A stretch of DNA of 64,000 nt from Lachnospiraceae bacterium. Its GTDB lineage: Bacteria > Bacillota > Clostridia > Lachnospirales > Lachnospiraceae. Numbering within the stretch: the stretch's first letter is position 1; the number at the start of each line of letters is the position of its first letter. The notes under the pieces were generated by a model that was not told the DNA's origin, made no database searches, and saw only the letters and a program-made list of their open reading frames with translations. The position numbers and the translations under genes are program-made. Shown here in pieces: positions 25,817 to 33,633 of this stretch. The DNA is taken from positions 1 to 64,000 of the forward strand of contig JAAWRC010000003.1 of the NCBI GenBank assembly GCA_022800815.1, given 5' to 3'.

Positions 25817-26842
25817 TTATTTTTCCGGCTTCTTTACATTTTCGGCAAAAAGCCCTTGGATCTTGTCATTAATTTTCTGCTCCTTGAAGGTCATGCACTG
25901 GAAAATCGTGTTTCGCACCTCCTTGGCCGTGGCGTTCCCATGGGTCTTCACCACCAGGCCGTTCAGCCCCAGCATGGGCGCCCCGCCGTACTCCGTGGCG
26001 TCAAACTCCTTGAGCGTCTTTTTGAGCGCCGGCTTCACGAGAAGCGCCCCCATCTTGGAGCGGAAGGAGGACATCATCCCCTCCTTGATTTTCCCGACCA
26101 GCGCAGAGGCAAGCCCCTCATAGAGCTTTAAGATCACGTTGCCCGTAAAGCCCTCGGCCACGATCACGTCGGCCCCTCCGTGGGGAATCTCCCTGGCCTC
26201 GATGCTCCCGGTGAAATTTAAGTCCTCGCAGGCCTTCAAAAGGGGGAAGGTCTCCTTCACCAGGGCGTTGCCCTTCTCCTCCTCCACGCCCACGTTGACG
26301 ATGGCAACTCTCGGCTTGTTAATGCCTATGACATGTTCCATATAAATAGAACCCATTCTGGCAAACTGCACCAGATGGCTGGCCCTGGCGTCCACGTTGG
26401 CCCCGCTGTCCACCAAAAGGGAAACGCCCTTTGCCGTGGGAATGATCGTCGCCAGGGGCGGACGCTCCACCCCCCGAATCCGGCCCACCACCAGCTGCCC
26501 GCCCACCAGGATCGCCCCGGTGCTTCCGGCGGAAATGAAGGCATCCGCCTCTCCCCGTTTCACCATCGTTTGGGCCACCACGATGGAGGAATCCTTCTTT
26601 CGCCGGATTGCCATGACCGGCGCTTCCTCCGTGGTGATCACCTCCGTGGCCGGAACCACCACGAGTCTCCCCTCCGGATAGGTCTGACCGGCAAGGCAGG
26701 CTTTCAGCTCCTCCTCCCTGCCCACAAGGAATACCTTGATGTTCTCTCTGGCGTTTACCGCTTCCAGCGCCCCCTTCACCATCTCCGCCGGGGCGTTGTC
26801 ACCGCCCATGGCGTCCAGGGCGACTCTTACTGTCTCCTCCAT
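25817..26842 (-). CDS. plsX: Phosphate acyltransferase PlsX
   Basis: Converts acyl-ACP to acyl-phosphate, the donor used by PlsY in phospholipid synthesis. The 341-residue length is normal. Visible motifs are 'VRVALDAMGGDNAPAEMVKG' at the N-terminus, 'SAGSTGAILVGG' and 'GFTGNVILKLYEG'. An AGGAAG site precedes the ATG and a promoter lies at 26872-26900. The neighbours acpP and rpmF/YceD are the standard Firmicute arrangement. Confidence 0.98.
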   Translation of the reverse strand: MEETVRVALDAMGGDNAPAEMVKGALEAVNARENIKVFLVGREEELKACLAGQTYPEGRLVVVPATEVITTEEAPVMAIRRKKDSSIVVAQTMVKRGEADAFISAGSTGAILVGGQLVVGRIRGVERPPLATIIPTAKGVSLLVDSGANVDARASHLVQFARMGSIYMEHVIGINKPRVAIVNVGVEEEKGNALVKETFPLLKACEDLNFTGSIEAREIPHGGADVIVAEGFTGNVILKLYEGLASALVGKIKEGMMSSFRSKMGALLVKPALKKTLKEFDATEYGGAPMLGLNGLVVKTHGNATAKEVRNTIFQCMTFKEQKINDKIQGLFAENVKKPEK

Positions 26843-26871
26843 CCTGCTTCCTCCGTATTAATCTATCAATT

Positions 26872-26900
26872 AATATACACAATATCCCACTATAAATCAA
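26872..26900 (-). promoter_or_regulatory. Sigma-A promoter of plsX-acpP
   Basis: On the minus strand TTGATT (26895-26900) and TATATT (26872-26877) are 17 bp apart, about 30 bp before the plsX start. The region is AT-rich against a GC-rich background. Confidence 0.7.
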
Positions 26901-26906
26901 TCGTTT

Positions 26907-27245
26907 TTAGATTTTTTCACGGGAAAAGAAAACCGACGGCCTCCTCTTCCCGAGTCCGTCGGTTTGATTCATGACCAAAAGCCGTTCTCCGGCATAGTCC
27001 GCACATCGGAAATCCAGGTCAAAATAATCCGGATATTCCAGACTGACCGCTCCTTCCGAAAACTGATACCAGGTTTCGTCCATCTGCTTTGCCTCATCTT
27101 CCTCCAGCACCGTCCACTGGCAGGACACGGCAAACCTTTGGAAGGCCGCCGCAGTTTCCCTTTGAGTTTCCACTTCTTTTCCATTTCCCCAAAGAATCCC
27201 CGCCATTGCCAGGACAGAGATGCCTAAAATCAAGCTCTTTCTCAT
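26907..27245 (-). CDS. Small exported protein of unknown function
   Basis: A 112-residue protein I do not recognise. Residues 1-20 ('MRKSLILGISVLAMAGILWG') look like a signal peptide or membrane anchor without a lipobox cysteine. The rest is acidic with several aromatic residues. There is no convincing ribosome site; TATAAT lies only five bases before the ATG. The last 15 or so codons overlap an intrinsic terminator (26922-26965), so the C-terminus 'KRRPSVFFSREKI' may be read into a terminator rather than being selected as protein. Base composition is more AT-rich than its neighbours. It may be a young or decaying gene. Confidence 0.45.
   Translation of the reverse strand: MRKSLILGISVLAMAGILWGNGKEVETQRETAAAFQRFAVSCQWTVLEEDEAKQMDETWYQFSEGAVSLEYPDYFDLDFRCADYAGERLLVMNQTDGLGKRRPSVFFSREKI
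26922..26965 (-). terminator. Intrinsic terminator overlapping the end of the small exported gene
   Basis: On the minus strand AAACCGACGG and CCGTCGGTTT form a 10-bp stem, followed by TCTTTT. It separates transcription of the upstream small gene from the plsX promoter. Confidence 0.8.
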
Positions 27246-27304
27246 TTTTTATTATATTTCGTGTAACAACGGTGTTCGATTTGCAGTGACGGTCTCCAGG
27301 GTTA

Positions 27305-27349
27305 CAAAAAGACCGCAATTCTCCTCTTTCAAGAAAAACTGCGGTCTTA
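27305..27349 (-). terminator. Intrinsic terminator after rpmF
   Basis: On the minus strand AAGACCGCAGTT and AATTGCGGTCTT pair, followed by TTTTTG. It lies right after the rpmF stop and ends the YceD-rpmF transcript. Confidence 0.9.
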
Positions 27350-27356
27350 CAAATTT

Positions 27357-27536
27357 TTAATCCACGCTTACGATTTCTTTCTTATTGTAGCATCCGCAAG
27401 CCTTGCATACTCTGTGGGGCATCGTGAGAGCGCCGCACTTGCTGCACTTCACTAAATTCACCGCACCCATTTTCCAATTGGCCCTGCGGCTGTCCCTCCT
27501 TGCTTTGGAATGTTTATTTTTCGGACAGATAGACAT
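27357..27536 (-). CDS. rpmF: Ribosomal protein bL32
   Basis: A 59-residue basic ribosomal protein, translated by hand: it starts 'MSICPKNKHSKARRDSRRA'. It has two cysteine pairs (CSKC near 31-34 and CKAC near 44-47), the zinc-ribbon form of bL32. Start is supported by GGGAGGTG. It follows the YceD gene by 35 bases, the widespread YceD-rpmF pairing. Confidence 0.97.
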   Translation of the reverse strand: MSICPKNKHSKARRDSRRANWKMGAVNLVKCSKCGALTMPHRVCKACGCYNKKEIVSVD

Positions 27537-27571
27537 GGTTACACACCTCCCTTAATCCATATTTTCCCATA

Positions 27572-28084
27572 CTACTGGTTCGCATCCCGGAAAATGTCCC
27601 GGACCTTCGCCATCCTGGGGTCGGGCTCCGTCCTGTCGCAGCCGCAATCCCCCTGGTTGAGGTTTGCTCCACATCGATTGCAGATTCCCTTGCAGTCCTC
27701 CCTGCACAAAACCTTGGCAGGCATGTACATGAACAGCTCGTCGCGGACCAACGCATCCACATCCAGCGTATACCCTTCCACGAGATACGCTGTCTCTTCC
27801 TCCGACGCCCCTTCCCCGAAGTCCGCCTTGCGGTTTACCTCATAGGAAAACGGAACCACCACGGGCTCTAAGCATCTGTCACAGGGAATCAACATGGAAA
27901 AAGAGACCTCCGCCTCAAAAAGCAGCCTCTTTTCTCCGATCTTCGTGACCCGAAGCCGAACCGGATCTTTTTGGACCACCGGATAACGATTTACACCGTC
28001 ATCAAACAGGTCGAATCCCAATTCCGCCTCATAAGCCCTGCTCTCCTGCCCGCCGGTCAGAGAGTCTGATAAATGAATGTGCAT
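27572..28084 (-). CDS. YceD/DUF177 family protein
   Basis: A 170-residue protein of the YceD (DUF177) family, conserved next to rpmF and linked to 23S rRNA accumulation in other bacteria. Four or more cysteines are visible: 'CDRCLEP' mid-protein and 'CREDCKGICNRCGANLN' in the C-terminal half, consistent with metal binding. It is the first gene after a near-consensus promoter (28110-28138) and has an AGGAGA site. Confidence 0.92.
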   Translation of the reverse strand: MHIHLSDSLTGGQESRAYEAELGFDLFDDGVNRYPVVQKDPVRLRVTKIGEKRLLFEAEVSFSMLIPCDRCLEPVVVPFSYEVNRKADFGEGASEEETAYLVEGYTLDVDALVRDELFMYMPAKVLCREDCKGICNRCGANLNQGDCGCDRTEPDPRMAKVRDIFRDANQ

Positions 28085-28109
28085 AGTATTCTCCTAACAC
28101 ACCTGTACT

Positions 28110-28138
28110 ATTATACACAGGCGCCGTTAATTTGTCAA
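28110..28138 (-). promoter_or_regulatory. Consensus sigma-A promoter of the YceD-rpmF operon
   Basis: On the minus strand TTGACA (28133-28138) and TATAAT (28110-28115), both perfect, are separated by 17 bp. The YceD start lies 26 bases downstream of the -10 box. Confidence 0.92.
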
Positions 28139-28148
28139 CTACAATATT

Positions 28149-29144
28149 TTACTGGGCCTGTGCCTGCACGGCGGTGATGGCGACCACGCCCACGATGTCG
28201 GAGGCGCTGCAGCCCCTGGACAGGTCGTTGACCGGAGCGGCGATGCCCTGGGTCATGGGACCGTAGGCCTCTGCCTTGGCCAGCCTCTGTACCAGCTTGT
28301 AGCCGATGTTGCCCGCATCCAAATCGGGGAAGATCAGCACGTTGGCCTGCCCCGCCACCTCGCTGCCCGGAGCCTTGGAAGCGCCCACGCTGGGAACGAT
28401 GGCTGCGTCAAGCTGCATCTCGCCGTCCAGCTTGAGGTCCGGATAAGCCTCTTTCGCCAGCTTCGTGGCCTCGACCACCTTGTCCACGTCGGCATGCTTC
28501 GCACTTCCCTTGGTGGAGTGGGACAGCATGGCAACCCTGGGCTCCTTGCCCACCAGAAGCTTGAAGGACTCTGCCGAGGAGCCCGCAATAGCCGCCAGCT
28601 CTTCCGGAGAAGGATTCTGATTCAGGCCGCAGTCGGAAAACACGAAGGTTCCCTCCTCCCCCATCTCACAATCCGGAACCACCATCAGGAAGAAGGCGGA
28701 TACCAGCTTGGTGCCGGGTTTGGTCTTCACGATCTGTAAGCAGGGACGCAGGGTGTTTGCCGTGGAATGGCAGGCGCCGGACACCAGCCCGTCCGCATGT
28801 CCCGCCTTGATCATCAGGCAGCCGTAGTAGCAGTAATCATTGAAGATGGTTTCTTTCGCCTTCTCCGGCGTCATGCCCTTGGCCTTCCTCAGCTCCACGA
28901 ACAGGTCGATGTACTCCTGGGTCTTCTCATATGTATGAGGGTCAATGATGGTCGCCCCTGAAATATCCAGGCCTTTGCTGTTCTCGGCGACCTCCTCCGG
29001 CGTGCCGATGATGATCAGGTTCGCAAAATCCTCCGCAAGGATCTGCGCTGCCGCCTCGAAGGTCCTCCTGTCCATGGACTCCGGCAGGACGATGGTCTTT
29101 TTGTCGCTCTTTGCTTTTGCTTTGATGGTGTCAATAAATGCCAT
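28149..29144 (-). CDS. pta: Phosphate acetyltransferase
   Basis: Interconverts acetyl-CoA and acetyl phosphate for ATP formation from acetate fermentation. The 331-residue protein is the short Pta form. Motifs include 'IVLPESMDRRTFEAA', 'DGLVSGACHSTANTLRPCLQ' and the C-terminal 'GIAAPVNDLSRGCSASDIVG'. It has an AAAGGAG site and its own promoter. The partner acetate kinase gene, usually next to pta in related bacteria, is absent on both sides: downstream is YceD and upstream is the divergent TmcAL gene. Confidence 0.97.
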   Translation of the reverse strand: MAFIDTIKAKAKSDKKTIVLPESMDRRTFEAAAQILAEDFANLIIIGTPEEVAENSKGLDISGATIIDPHTYEKTQEYIDLFVELRKAKGMTPEKAKETIFNDYCYYGCLMIKAGHADGLVSGACHSTANTLRPCLQIVKTKPGTKLVSAFFLMVVPDCEMGEEGTFVFSDCGLNQNPSPEELAAIAGSSAESFKLLVGKEPRVAMLSHSTKGSAKHADVDKVVEATKLAKEAYPDLKLDGEMQLDAAIVPSVGASKAPGSEVAGQANVLIFPDLDAGNIGYKLVQRLAKAEAYGPMTQGIAAPVNDLSRGCSASDIVGVVAITAVQAQAQ

Positions 29145-29204
29145 GATCGTGGCTCCTTTCGTATCAGGTATTTCTTTTCCGCCGTCCGACGGTTACTACC
29201 GCTT

Positions 29205-29233
29205 ATTATAGCGCATTCCCCTCCACTTCACAA
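29205..29233 (-). promoter_or_regulatory. Promoter of pta
   Basis: On the minus strand TTGTGA (29228-29233) and TATAAT (29205-29210) are 17 bp apart, back to back with the promoter of the plus-strand TmcAL gene. Confidence 0.75.
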
Positions 29234-29257
29234 GCCAAATTTTCCGGGAAAATTCTC

Positions 29258-29286
29258 TTGTCATTTTCTGTTTTTTATTCTAAAAT
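29258..29286 (+). promoter_or_regulatory. Promoter of the TmcAL gene
   Basis: TTGTCA (29258-29263) and TAAAAT (29281-29286) with a 17-bp spacer, 34 bases before the start codon. Confidence 0.8.
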
Positions 29287-29320
29287 AAAGAAAAAGACAG
29301 GAAACAGGGAGGTGTGTGTC

Positions 29321-30601
29321 ATGAAGGTCGTGGGCTTGATTGCGGAGTACAATCCATTCCACAACGGACATTCCTATCACATCCGGAAGGCGAGGGAACT
29401 CACCGGGGCCGATTACTGCGTCGTCGTCATGTCGGGCCACTATGTCCAGCGGGGGGAGCCCGCATGCATGGACAAATACCTGCGGGCGGACAGCGCCCTC
29501 CGTTCAGGGGCGGACCTGGTTTTGGAGCTGCCGGTTCCCTTTGCCACGGGAAGCGCCGAATATTTCGCCACCGGGGCCGTCTCCATTCTGGACAAACTGG
29601 GCGTGGTGGATTTTCTGTGCTTCGGGAGCGAGAGCGGAAACCTTTCCCATCTCTCCACCATCGCCGCCGTCCTGTCCGACGAGCCGGAGCCGTTCTCCCT
29701 TCTGGTCAAAAGACTTATGGCGGAGGGCTTCAGCTATCCGGCCGCCAGGGGGCAGGCCCTCACCGCCTACCTGGCGGAACAGGCGCCCACGGACATCCCC
29801 CCGGAAAAGATTCAGGCCCTGATCTCCTCTCCCAACAACATTCTGGGGATCGAGTACGTCAAGGCGCTTTCCAGACGGCATTCCGGCATCCGGCCGCTGA
29901 CGATCTCCCGGGACAGCGACTTTCTGTCCAACACGCTGTCGGCTCCGTTCTGTTCTTCCTCCGCCATCCGTCACGTCTTCCAGTCGACAAGTCCGGACTC
30001 CCAGACCACGGCACAGGCGTTGAAGGCCGTCCGTTCCTGTGTTCCGGAGGAGGCCTATCAGGTCATGTCCGAAAATTACAGCGCCAGGCTTCCCATTTTT
30101 GCGGATGATTTTTCTTCCATGCTGTTATATAAGCTCCTGTCTGCGAGAAACAGCGACCTGACGGATTATCTGGACGTCTCCCCCGACCTGGAAAACCGGA
30201 TCAAGGGACAGCTTACCGGAGCTTCCACGTTTTCCGGATTCATCGATGCGGTGAAATGCCGCCAGTACACAAGGACCAGAATCAGCCGCGCCCTGTTACA
30301 TATTCTTTTGGATATCCGTGTGGAGGACTTTGTCCGTTACAAGGAAAACGGTTTCGTCCCCTATGCCAGGGCCCTCGGATTCAGGAAATCCGCCTCCCCG
30401 CTCTTAAAGGGCATCAAGCAGAACAGCGCCATCCCCCTGATCACGAAGATGGCCGACGCCGGGCGGAAGCTCACGCCCATGGGGGCCGACATGCTTGGCC
30501 AGGAGACCTTTGCCGCCGGCCTGTACCAGTCTGTCGTGTTCCACAAATATGGCTACCGGATGAAAAACGAGTACAGCCACGGGGTCATCATGTCGAATTA
30601 G
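29321..30601 (+). CDS. tmcAL: tRNA(Met) cytidine acetate ligase TmcAL
   Basis: Acetylates the wobble cytidine (C34) of elongator tRNA-Met using acetate and ATP, a Firmicute-type enzyme formerly called YlbM. The start at 29321 gives 'MKVVGLIAEYNPFHNGH', with the nucleotidyltransferase HxGH motif at about residues 14-17, and has a GGGAGGTG site. Other motifs are 'MSGHYVQRGEPA' and 'SPNNILGIEYVKAL'. Length is 426 residues, normal for the family. It is transcribed away from pta, and its stop overlaps that of the convergent AraC gene. Confidence 0.95.
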   Translation: MKVVGLIAEYNPFHNGHSYHIRKARELTGADYCVVVMSGHYVQRGEPACMDKYLRADSALRSGADLVLELPVPFATGSAEYFATGAVSILDKLGVVDFLCFGSESGNLSHLSTIAAVLSDEPEPFSLLVKRLMAEGFSYPAARGQALTAYLAEQAPTDIPPEKIQALISSPNNILGIEYVKALSRRHSGIRPLTISRDSDFLSNTLSAPFCSSSAIRHVFQSTSPDSQTTAQALKAVRSCVPEEAYQVMSENYSARLPIFADDFSSMLLYKLLSARNSDLTDYLDVSPDLENRIKGQLTGASTFSGFIDAVKCRQYTRTRISRALLHILLDIRVEDFVRYKENGFVPYARALGFRKSASPLLKGIKQNSAIPLITKMADAGRKLTPMGADMLGQETFAAGLYQSVVFHKYGYRMKNEYSHGVIMSN

Positions 30602-31128
30602 GGAGCCCCTTCCCGTCTGCGGGTTCTCCGGTACTCCGTGGGCGACACGCCCGCATGCTTTTTAAACAGAGCGCTGAAATACAGGGGATTCTCATACCCC
30701 ACCTGCCCAGCCACTTCCGTCACCGTATCGTCCGTGTTCAGCAACAGATAGCAGGCAATCTCAATCCGCTTCTTGATCAGATAATCAATGGGCGACATAC
30801 CCATATCTTTCTTAAACTGATGGCTGATATAAGATTTGCTGATATAGAAGGCCTCGGAGAGTGTGTCCAGATTGATGGCCTGGCGATAATTTTTGTCGAT
30901 GTAGTCCTTGATCGAATCACTCTGGCGTCCGACCTTTGTCTGATCCGTCCTCGCCACCCACATCGTTCCCGTGCCGTCGACACAAAAAAGGATCTCCGCA
31001 CATTCGTGAAAGGGCGGCTGGCATTCCCATGTCTTCTCCCGTCTCATGCGCCCTCTACAGATCACCCTGGGACCATCATGAAAAGACGGAGTCTCCCCTT
31101 CTTCAAAAAAATTTTTTTCTAAACCCAT
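30598..31128 (-). CDS. AraC-family regulator with a shortened sensor domain
   Basis: A 176-residue transcription factor. Residues about 70-170 are a complete AraC double helix-turn-helix: 'LDTLSEAFYISKSYISHQFK' and 'VTEVAGQVGYENPLYFSALF'. The N-terminus keeps only the first strands of a cupin sensor ('FHECAEILFCVDGTGTMWV', about 40-58) and then jumps straight to the linker. Full-size relatives have about 280 residues, so roughly 100 residues of the sugar-binding barrel are gone with no frame disruption. It may be a constitutive or ligand-independent regulator. GGGGAGGG site and a good promoter (31180-31208). Target unknown. It ends four bases into the end of the convergent TmcAL gene. Confidence 0.88.
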   Translation of the reverse strand: MGLEKNFFEEGETPSFHDGPRVICRGRMRREKTWECQPPFHECAEILFCVDGTGTMWVARTDQTKVGRQSDSIKDYIDKNYRQAINLDTLSEAFYISKSYISHQFKKDMGMSPIDYLIKKRIEIACYLLLNTDDTVTEVAGQVGYENPLYFSALFKKHAGVSPTEYRRTRRREGAP

Positions 31129-31179
31129 ATGCCCTCCCCTTTTCTCCCGCCTATGGCAGGCGTCTATGACACTCTCCTA

Positions 31180-31208
31180 ATCATATCAGTAAGGGGGTTT
31201 TTTGTCAA
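31180..31208 (-). promoter_or_regulatory. Promoter of the AraC-family gene
   Basis: On the minus strand TTGACA (31203-31208) and TATGAT (31180-31185) are 17 bp apart. Between the -10 box and the start, CGCCTGCCATAGGCG forms a small inverted repeat that could be an operator. Confidence 0.8.
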
Positions 31209-31261
31209 TTTCTCCAGAAAAGTTTCTGAATTTTCTTTGCGCAGGGACCCCGGGCAAGCGC

Positions 31262-31300
31262 AGAAGAGCCGGACAGTCCCATGGACCGCCCGGCTCTTCT
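31262..31300. terminator. Hairpin, probable terminator of the ATC-hydrolase-like gene
   Basis: AGAAGAGCCGGACAGTCC and GGACCGCCCGGCTCTTCT form an 18-bp stem around a 3-base turn. There is no strong T-run on either side, so termination efficiency is uncertain. Confidence 0.55.
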
Positions 31301-31323
31301 TCACCTGTGCGTCATCGCTCTCT

Positions 31324-31827
31324 TTATTTCTTTCTGGTAAGGCAAAGGTCGCAGCAATCATCCCCGTCCGCAATCTTCTTCGGCAGAGAGAACTCGCAGT
31401 TCATTTCCTTTGCGAATTGTCTGTCTCCCTCCATGGCAATGTCACAGAACAGGGCGCAATCCTCGTCGGAGAAGCCCAGCTTTCTCCAAGCGCTCAAAAG
31501 CGGACAATAATGCATCTCCACGTGCATCACGTCTTCGCTGATCTCGATCGCCTTATTTTCAAAGCCGACAGGCTCTGCCATAAAAAGATCGCCAAATTCT
31601 TTCAGGCTCATCTTATCCTTCATCTTGTCCCTGAAATTCTCGTCAATCTGGAAGCAGCCGCAGCGGTTGATGGCTGCGCGCCCCACTTTCTCCATGTCGC
31701 CGCCCGCTTTTCGCACTTCGTCCAGAAGCAGCGCCATCCAGTAACCCCTGTGTTCGATGCAGCTGCGCTTCATCTCGACCACGGGATCCCCCGTATGTAC
31801 CGGTTTGTTTTCATTGTACTTTGTCAT
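31324..31827 (-). CDS. ATC-hydrolase-like protein (L-2-amino-thiazoline-4-carboxylate hydrolase family)
   Basis: A 167-residue protein of the family named after L-2-amino-thiazoline-4-carboxylic acid hydrolase. Supporting features are the C-terminal 'HYCPLLSAWRKLGFSDEDC' followed by 'LFCDIAMEGDRQFAKEM', and an earlier 'NRCGCFQ'. It is cysteine-rich (several in the last 60 residues, including CCDLC), suggesting metal or redox chemistry. Family members in gut Firmicutes are mostly uncharacterised, so the named reaction should not be assumed. GGAGAAG site present. Upstream lies a pair of 20-bp direct repeats (31861-31910) that may be a regulator site. Confidence 0.8.
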   Translation of the reverse strand: MTKYNENKPVHTGDPVVEMKRSCIEHRGYWMALLLDEVRKAGGDMEKVGRAAINRCGCFQIDENFRDKMKDKMSLKEFGDLFMAEPVGFENKAIEISEDVMHVEMHYCPLLSAWRKLGFSDEDCALFCDIAMEGDRQFAKEMNCEFSLPKKIADGDDCCDLCLTRKK

Positions 31828-31860
31828 AATCGTATCTTCTCCTTTCTTAATATGACCACT

Positions 31861-31910
31861 ACTGATATTTTATCCTGCTTTGACAGAAAACTACATATGA
31901 TATCCTGCTG
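31861..31910. promoter_or_regulatory. Tandem direct repeats upstream of the ATC-hydrolase-like gene
   Basis: TATCCTGCT occurs at 31871-31879 and 31901-31909, embedded in a looser 20-bp repeat with a 30-bp period, about three helical turns. A TAAAAT box on the minus strand lies within the first repeat. This resembles a double operator. Confidence 0.4.
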
Positions 31911-31930
31911 AATTGATACAATACCATTGA

Positions 31931-33295
31931 TTAATTTTTAAAACTGTGAATCGGCGCCGGGATCCGTCCCCCCCGGTTCACAAAATCCGCACAGGAGAAT
32001 CCGTTCACCGGCATCACCTGGGCGTGCCCCAAAAGTCCTCCGAATTCAACCACGTCCCCGGCCATCTTCCCCTCCGCAGGGATCAGGCGGACTGCCGTGG
32101 TCTTCTGGTTCACCATGCCGATGGCCGCCTCATCGGCAATAATCCCGGATATGGTTTCTGCCGACGTGTCCCCGGGGATAGCGATCATGTCAAGGCCCAC
32201 GGAACAGACACAGGTCATGGCCTCCAGCTTTTCCAGGGTCAGGGCCTTCCGGTTCACCGCATCGATCATCCCCTGATCCTCACTGACCGGAATAAAGGCT
32301 CCGGAAAGGCCGCCCACATAGGAGGATGCCATGACGCCGCCTTTTTTCACCTGGTCGTTCAAAAGGGCAAGAGCTGCCGTAGTGCCGGGAGCCCCCACAC
32401 TCTCCAAACCCATTTCCTCCAAAATCTCCGCCACGCTGTCTCCCACCGCCGGCGTGGGCGCCAGGGAAAGATCTACGATTCCAAAGGGCACTCCCAGCCG
32501 CTCGGAAGCCTCCTTGGCCACGAGCTGGCCCACCCGGGTCACCTTGAAGGCCGTCTTCTTGATGGTCTCACACAGGCTCTCGAAATTTTCTCCCCGAACC
32601 TTTTCCAGGGCGGTCTTCACCACGCCAGGGCCGCTGACCCCCACGTTGATCACCACGTCCGCCTCCGTCACCCCGTGGAAGGCTCCTGCCATGAAGGGAT
32701 TGTCGTCGGGCGCATTGCAGAACACCACCAGCTTGGCGCAGCCCAGACTATCCTGCTCCTCGGTGGCTTTCGCCGTCTCCTTGATCACCCGCCCCATCAG
32801 CTTCACTGCATCCATGTTGATCCCGGTTCTGGTGGAGCCCACGTTCACGGAACTGCAGACCCGGTCCGTAGCGGCGAGGGCCTCCGGTATGGAGCGGATC
32901 AAAAGCTCCTCCGGTCTCGTCATCCCCTTGCTCACCAGGGCGGAATACCCGCCGATGAAATTGACCTTCACCTCCTTGGCGGCCAGATCCAGCGTCTTCG
33001 CCAGGGAGACGAAGTCCTCCGCCTTTTTGCAGGCGGCGCTTCCCACCAGGGAGATGGGAGTCACCGAAATCCGCTTGTTGACGATGGGAATCCCGTATTT
33101 GACCTCGATCTCTTTCCCTACCTTCACCAGGTTCCTGGCGCAAGAGGTGATCTTGTGATAAACCTTTTCTCTCACCTTCTCAATATCTGAGTCCATGCAG
33201 TCCAGGAGACTGATTCCCATGGTGATGGTGCGGACGTCCAGCCGTTCCTGCTCGATCATCTTGTTGGTCTCGTCTACTTCAAATCTGTTAATCAT
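31931..33295 (-). CDS. UPF0210 family protein (DUF711/PFL-like)
   Basis: A 454-residue protein of UPF0210 (also annotated PFL family). Of two possible starts, the ATG at 33295 is chosen because AAGAGGA directly abuts the first ATG but is six bases from the second. Motifs include '[20 protein letters not shown]', '[16 protein letters not shown]' and '[20 protein letters not shown]'. Function is not established. It is almost always paired with a small ACT-domain protein of UPF0237, here eleven bases upstream, so the two probably act together, perhaps with amino-acid control by the ACT domain. Confidence 0.93.
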   Translation of the reverse strand: MINRFEVDETNKMIEQERLDVRTITMGISLLDCMDSDIEKVREKVYHKITSCARNLVKVGKEIEVKYGIPIVNKRISVTPISLVGSAACKKAEDFVSLAKTLDLAAKEVKVNFIGGYSALVSKGMTRPEELLIRSIPEALAATDRVCSSVNVGSTRTGINMDAVKLMGRVIKETAKATEEQDSLGCAKLVVFCNAPDDNPFMAGAFHGVTEADVVINVGVSGPGVVKTALEKVRGENFESLCETIKKTAFKVTRVGQLVAKEASERLGVPFGIVDLSLAPTPAVGDSVAEILEEMGLESVGAPGTTAALALLNDQVKKGGVMASSYVGGLSGAFIPVSEDQGMIDAVNRKALTLEKLEAMTCVCSVGLDMIAIPGDTSAETISGIIADEAAIGMVNQKTTAVRLIPAEGKMAGDVVEFGGLLGHAQVMPVNGFSCADFVNRGGRIPAPIHSFKN

Positions 33296-33306
33296 GGCCA
33301 TTCCTC

Positions 33307-33579
33307 TTAAATTCTGTGCATTTTGTTAAAAATATCTTCATGCTGGCAGCGGATCTTCACGCCGATCTCGTCGCCGATCTGGTCCAGCTCCTCCACCATG
33401 TCCCCGAAAGGCTTTGCGGATTCACTGGCATCCACGATCATCATCATGTTGAAATATCCCTGCAGGATGGTCTGGGAAATATCCTCGATGTTGATGCGGT
33501 TGTTGGCCAGGTAGGTACATACCTTTGCGATGATTCCCACGGTATCCTTCCCCACCACGGTAATGATTGTTTTTTTCAT
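33307..33579 (-). CDS. ACT-domain protein, UPF0237
   Basis: A 90-residue single ACT domain starting '[20 protein letters not shown]', with a GAGGAG site that decides the start at 33579. ACT domains bind amino acids or other small ligands. The conserved pairing with UPF0210 and the spacing of 11 bases suggest a regulatory subunit of that protein. Confidence 0.93.
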   Translation of the reverse strand: MKKTIITVVGKDTVGIIAKVCTYLANNRINIEDISQTILQGYFNMMMIVDASESAKPFGDMVEELDQIGDEIGVKIRCQHEDIFNKMHRI

Positions 33580-33633
33580 AATATGGTTCTCCTCGTTTTT
33601 ATCTGTATTCTCTCCACTATAAGGCATCCGGCG

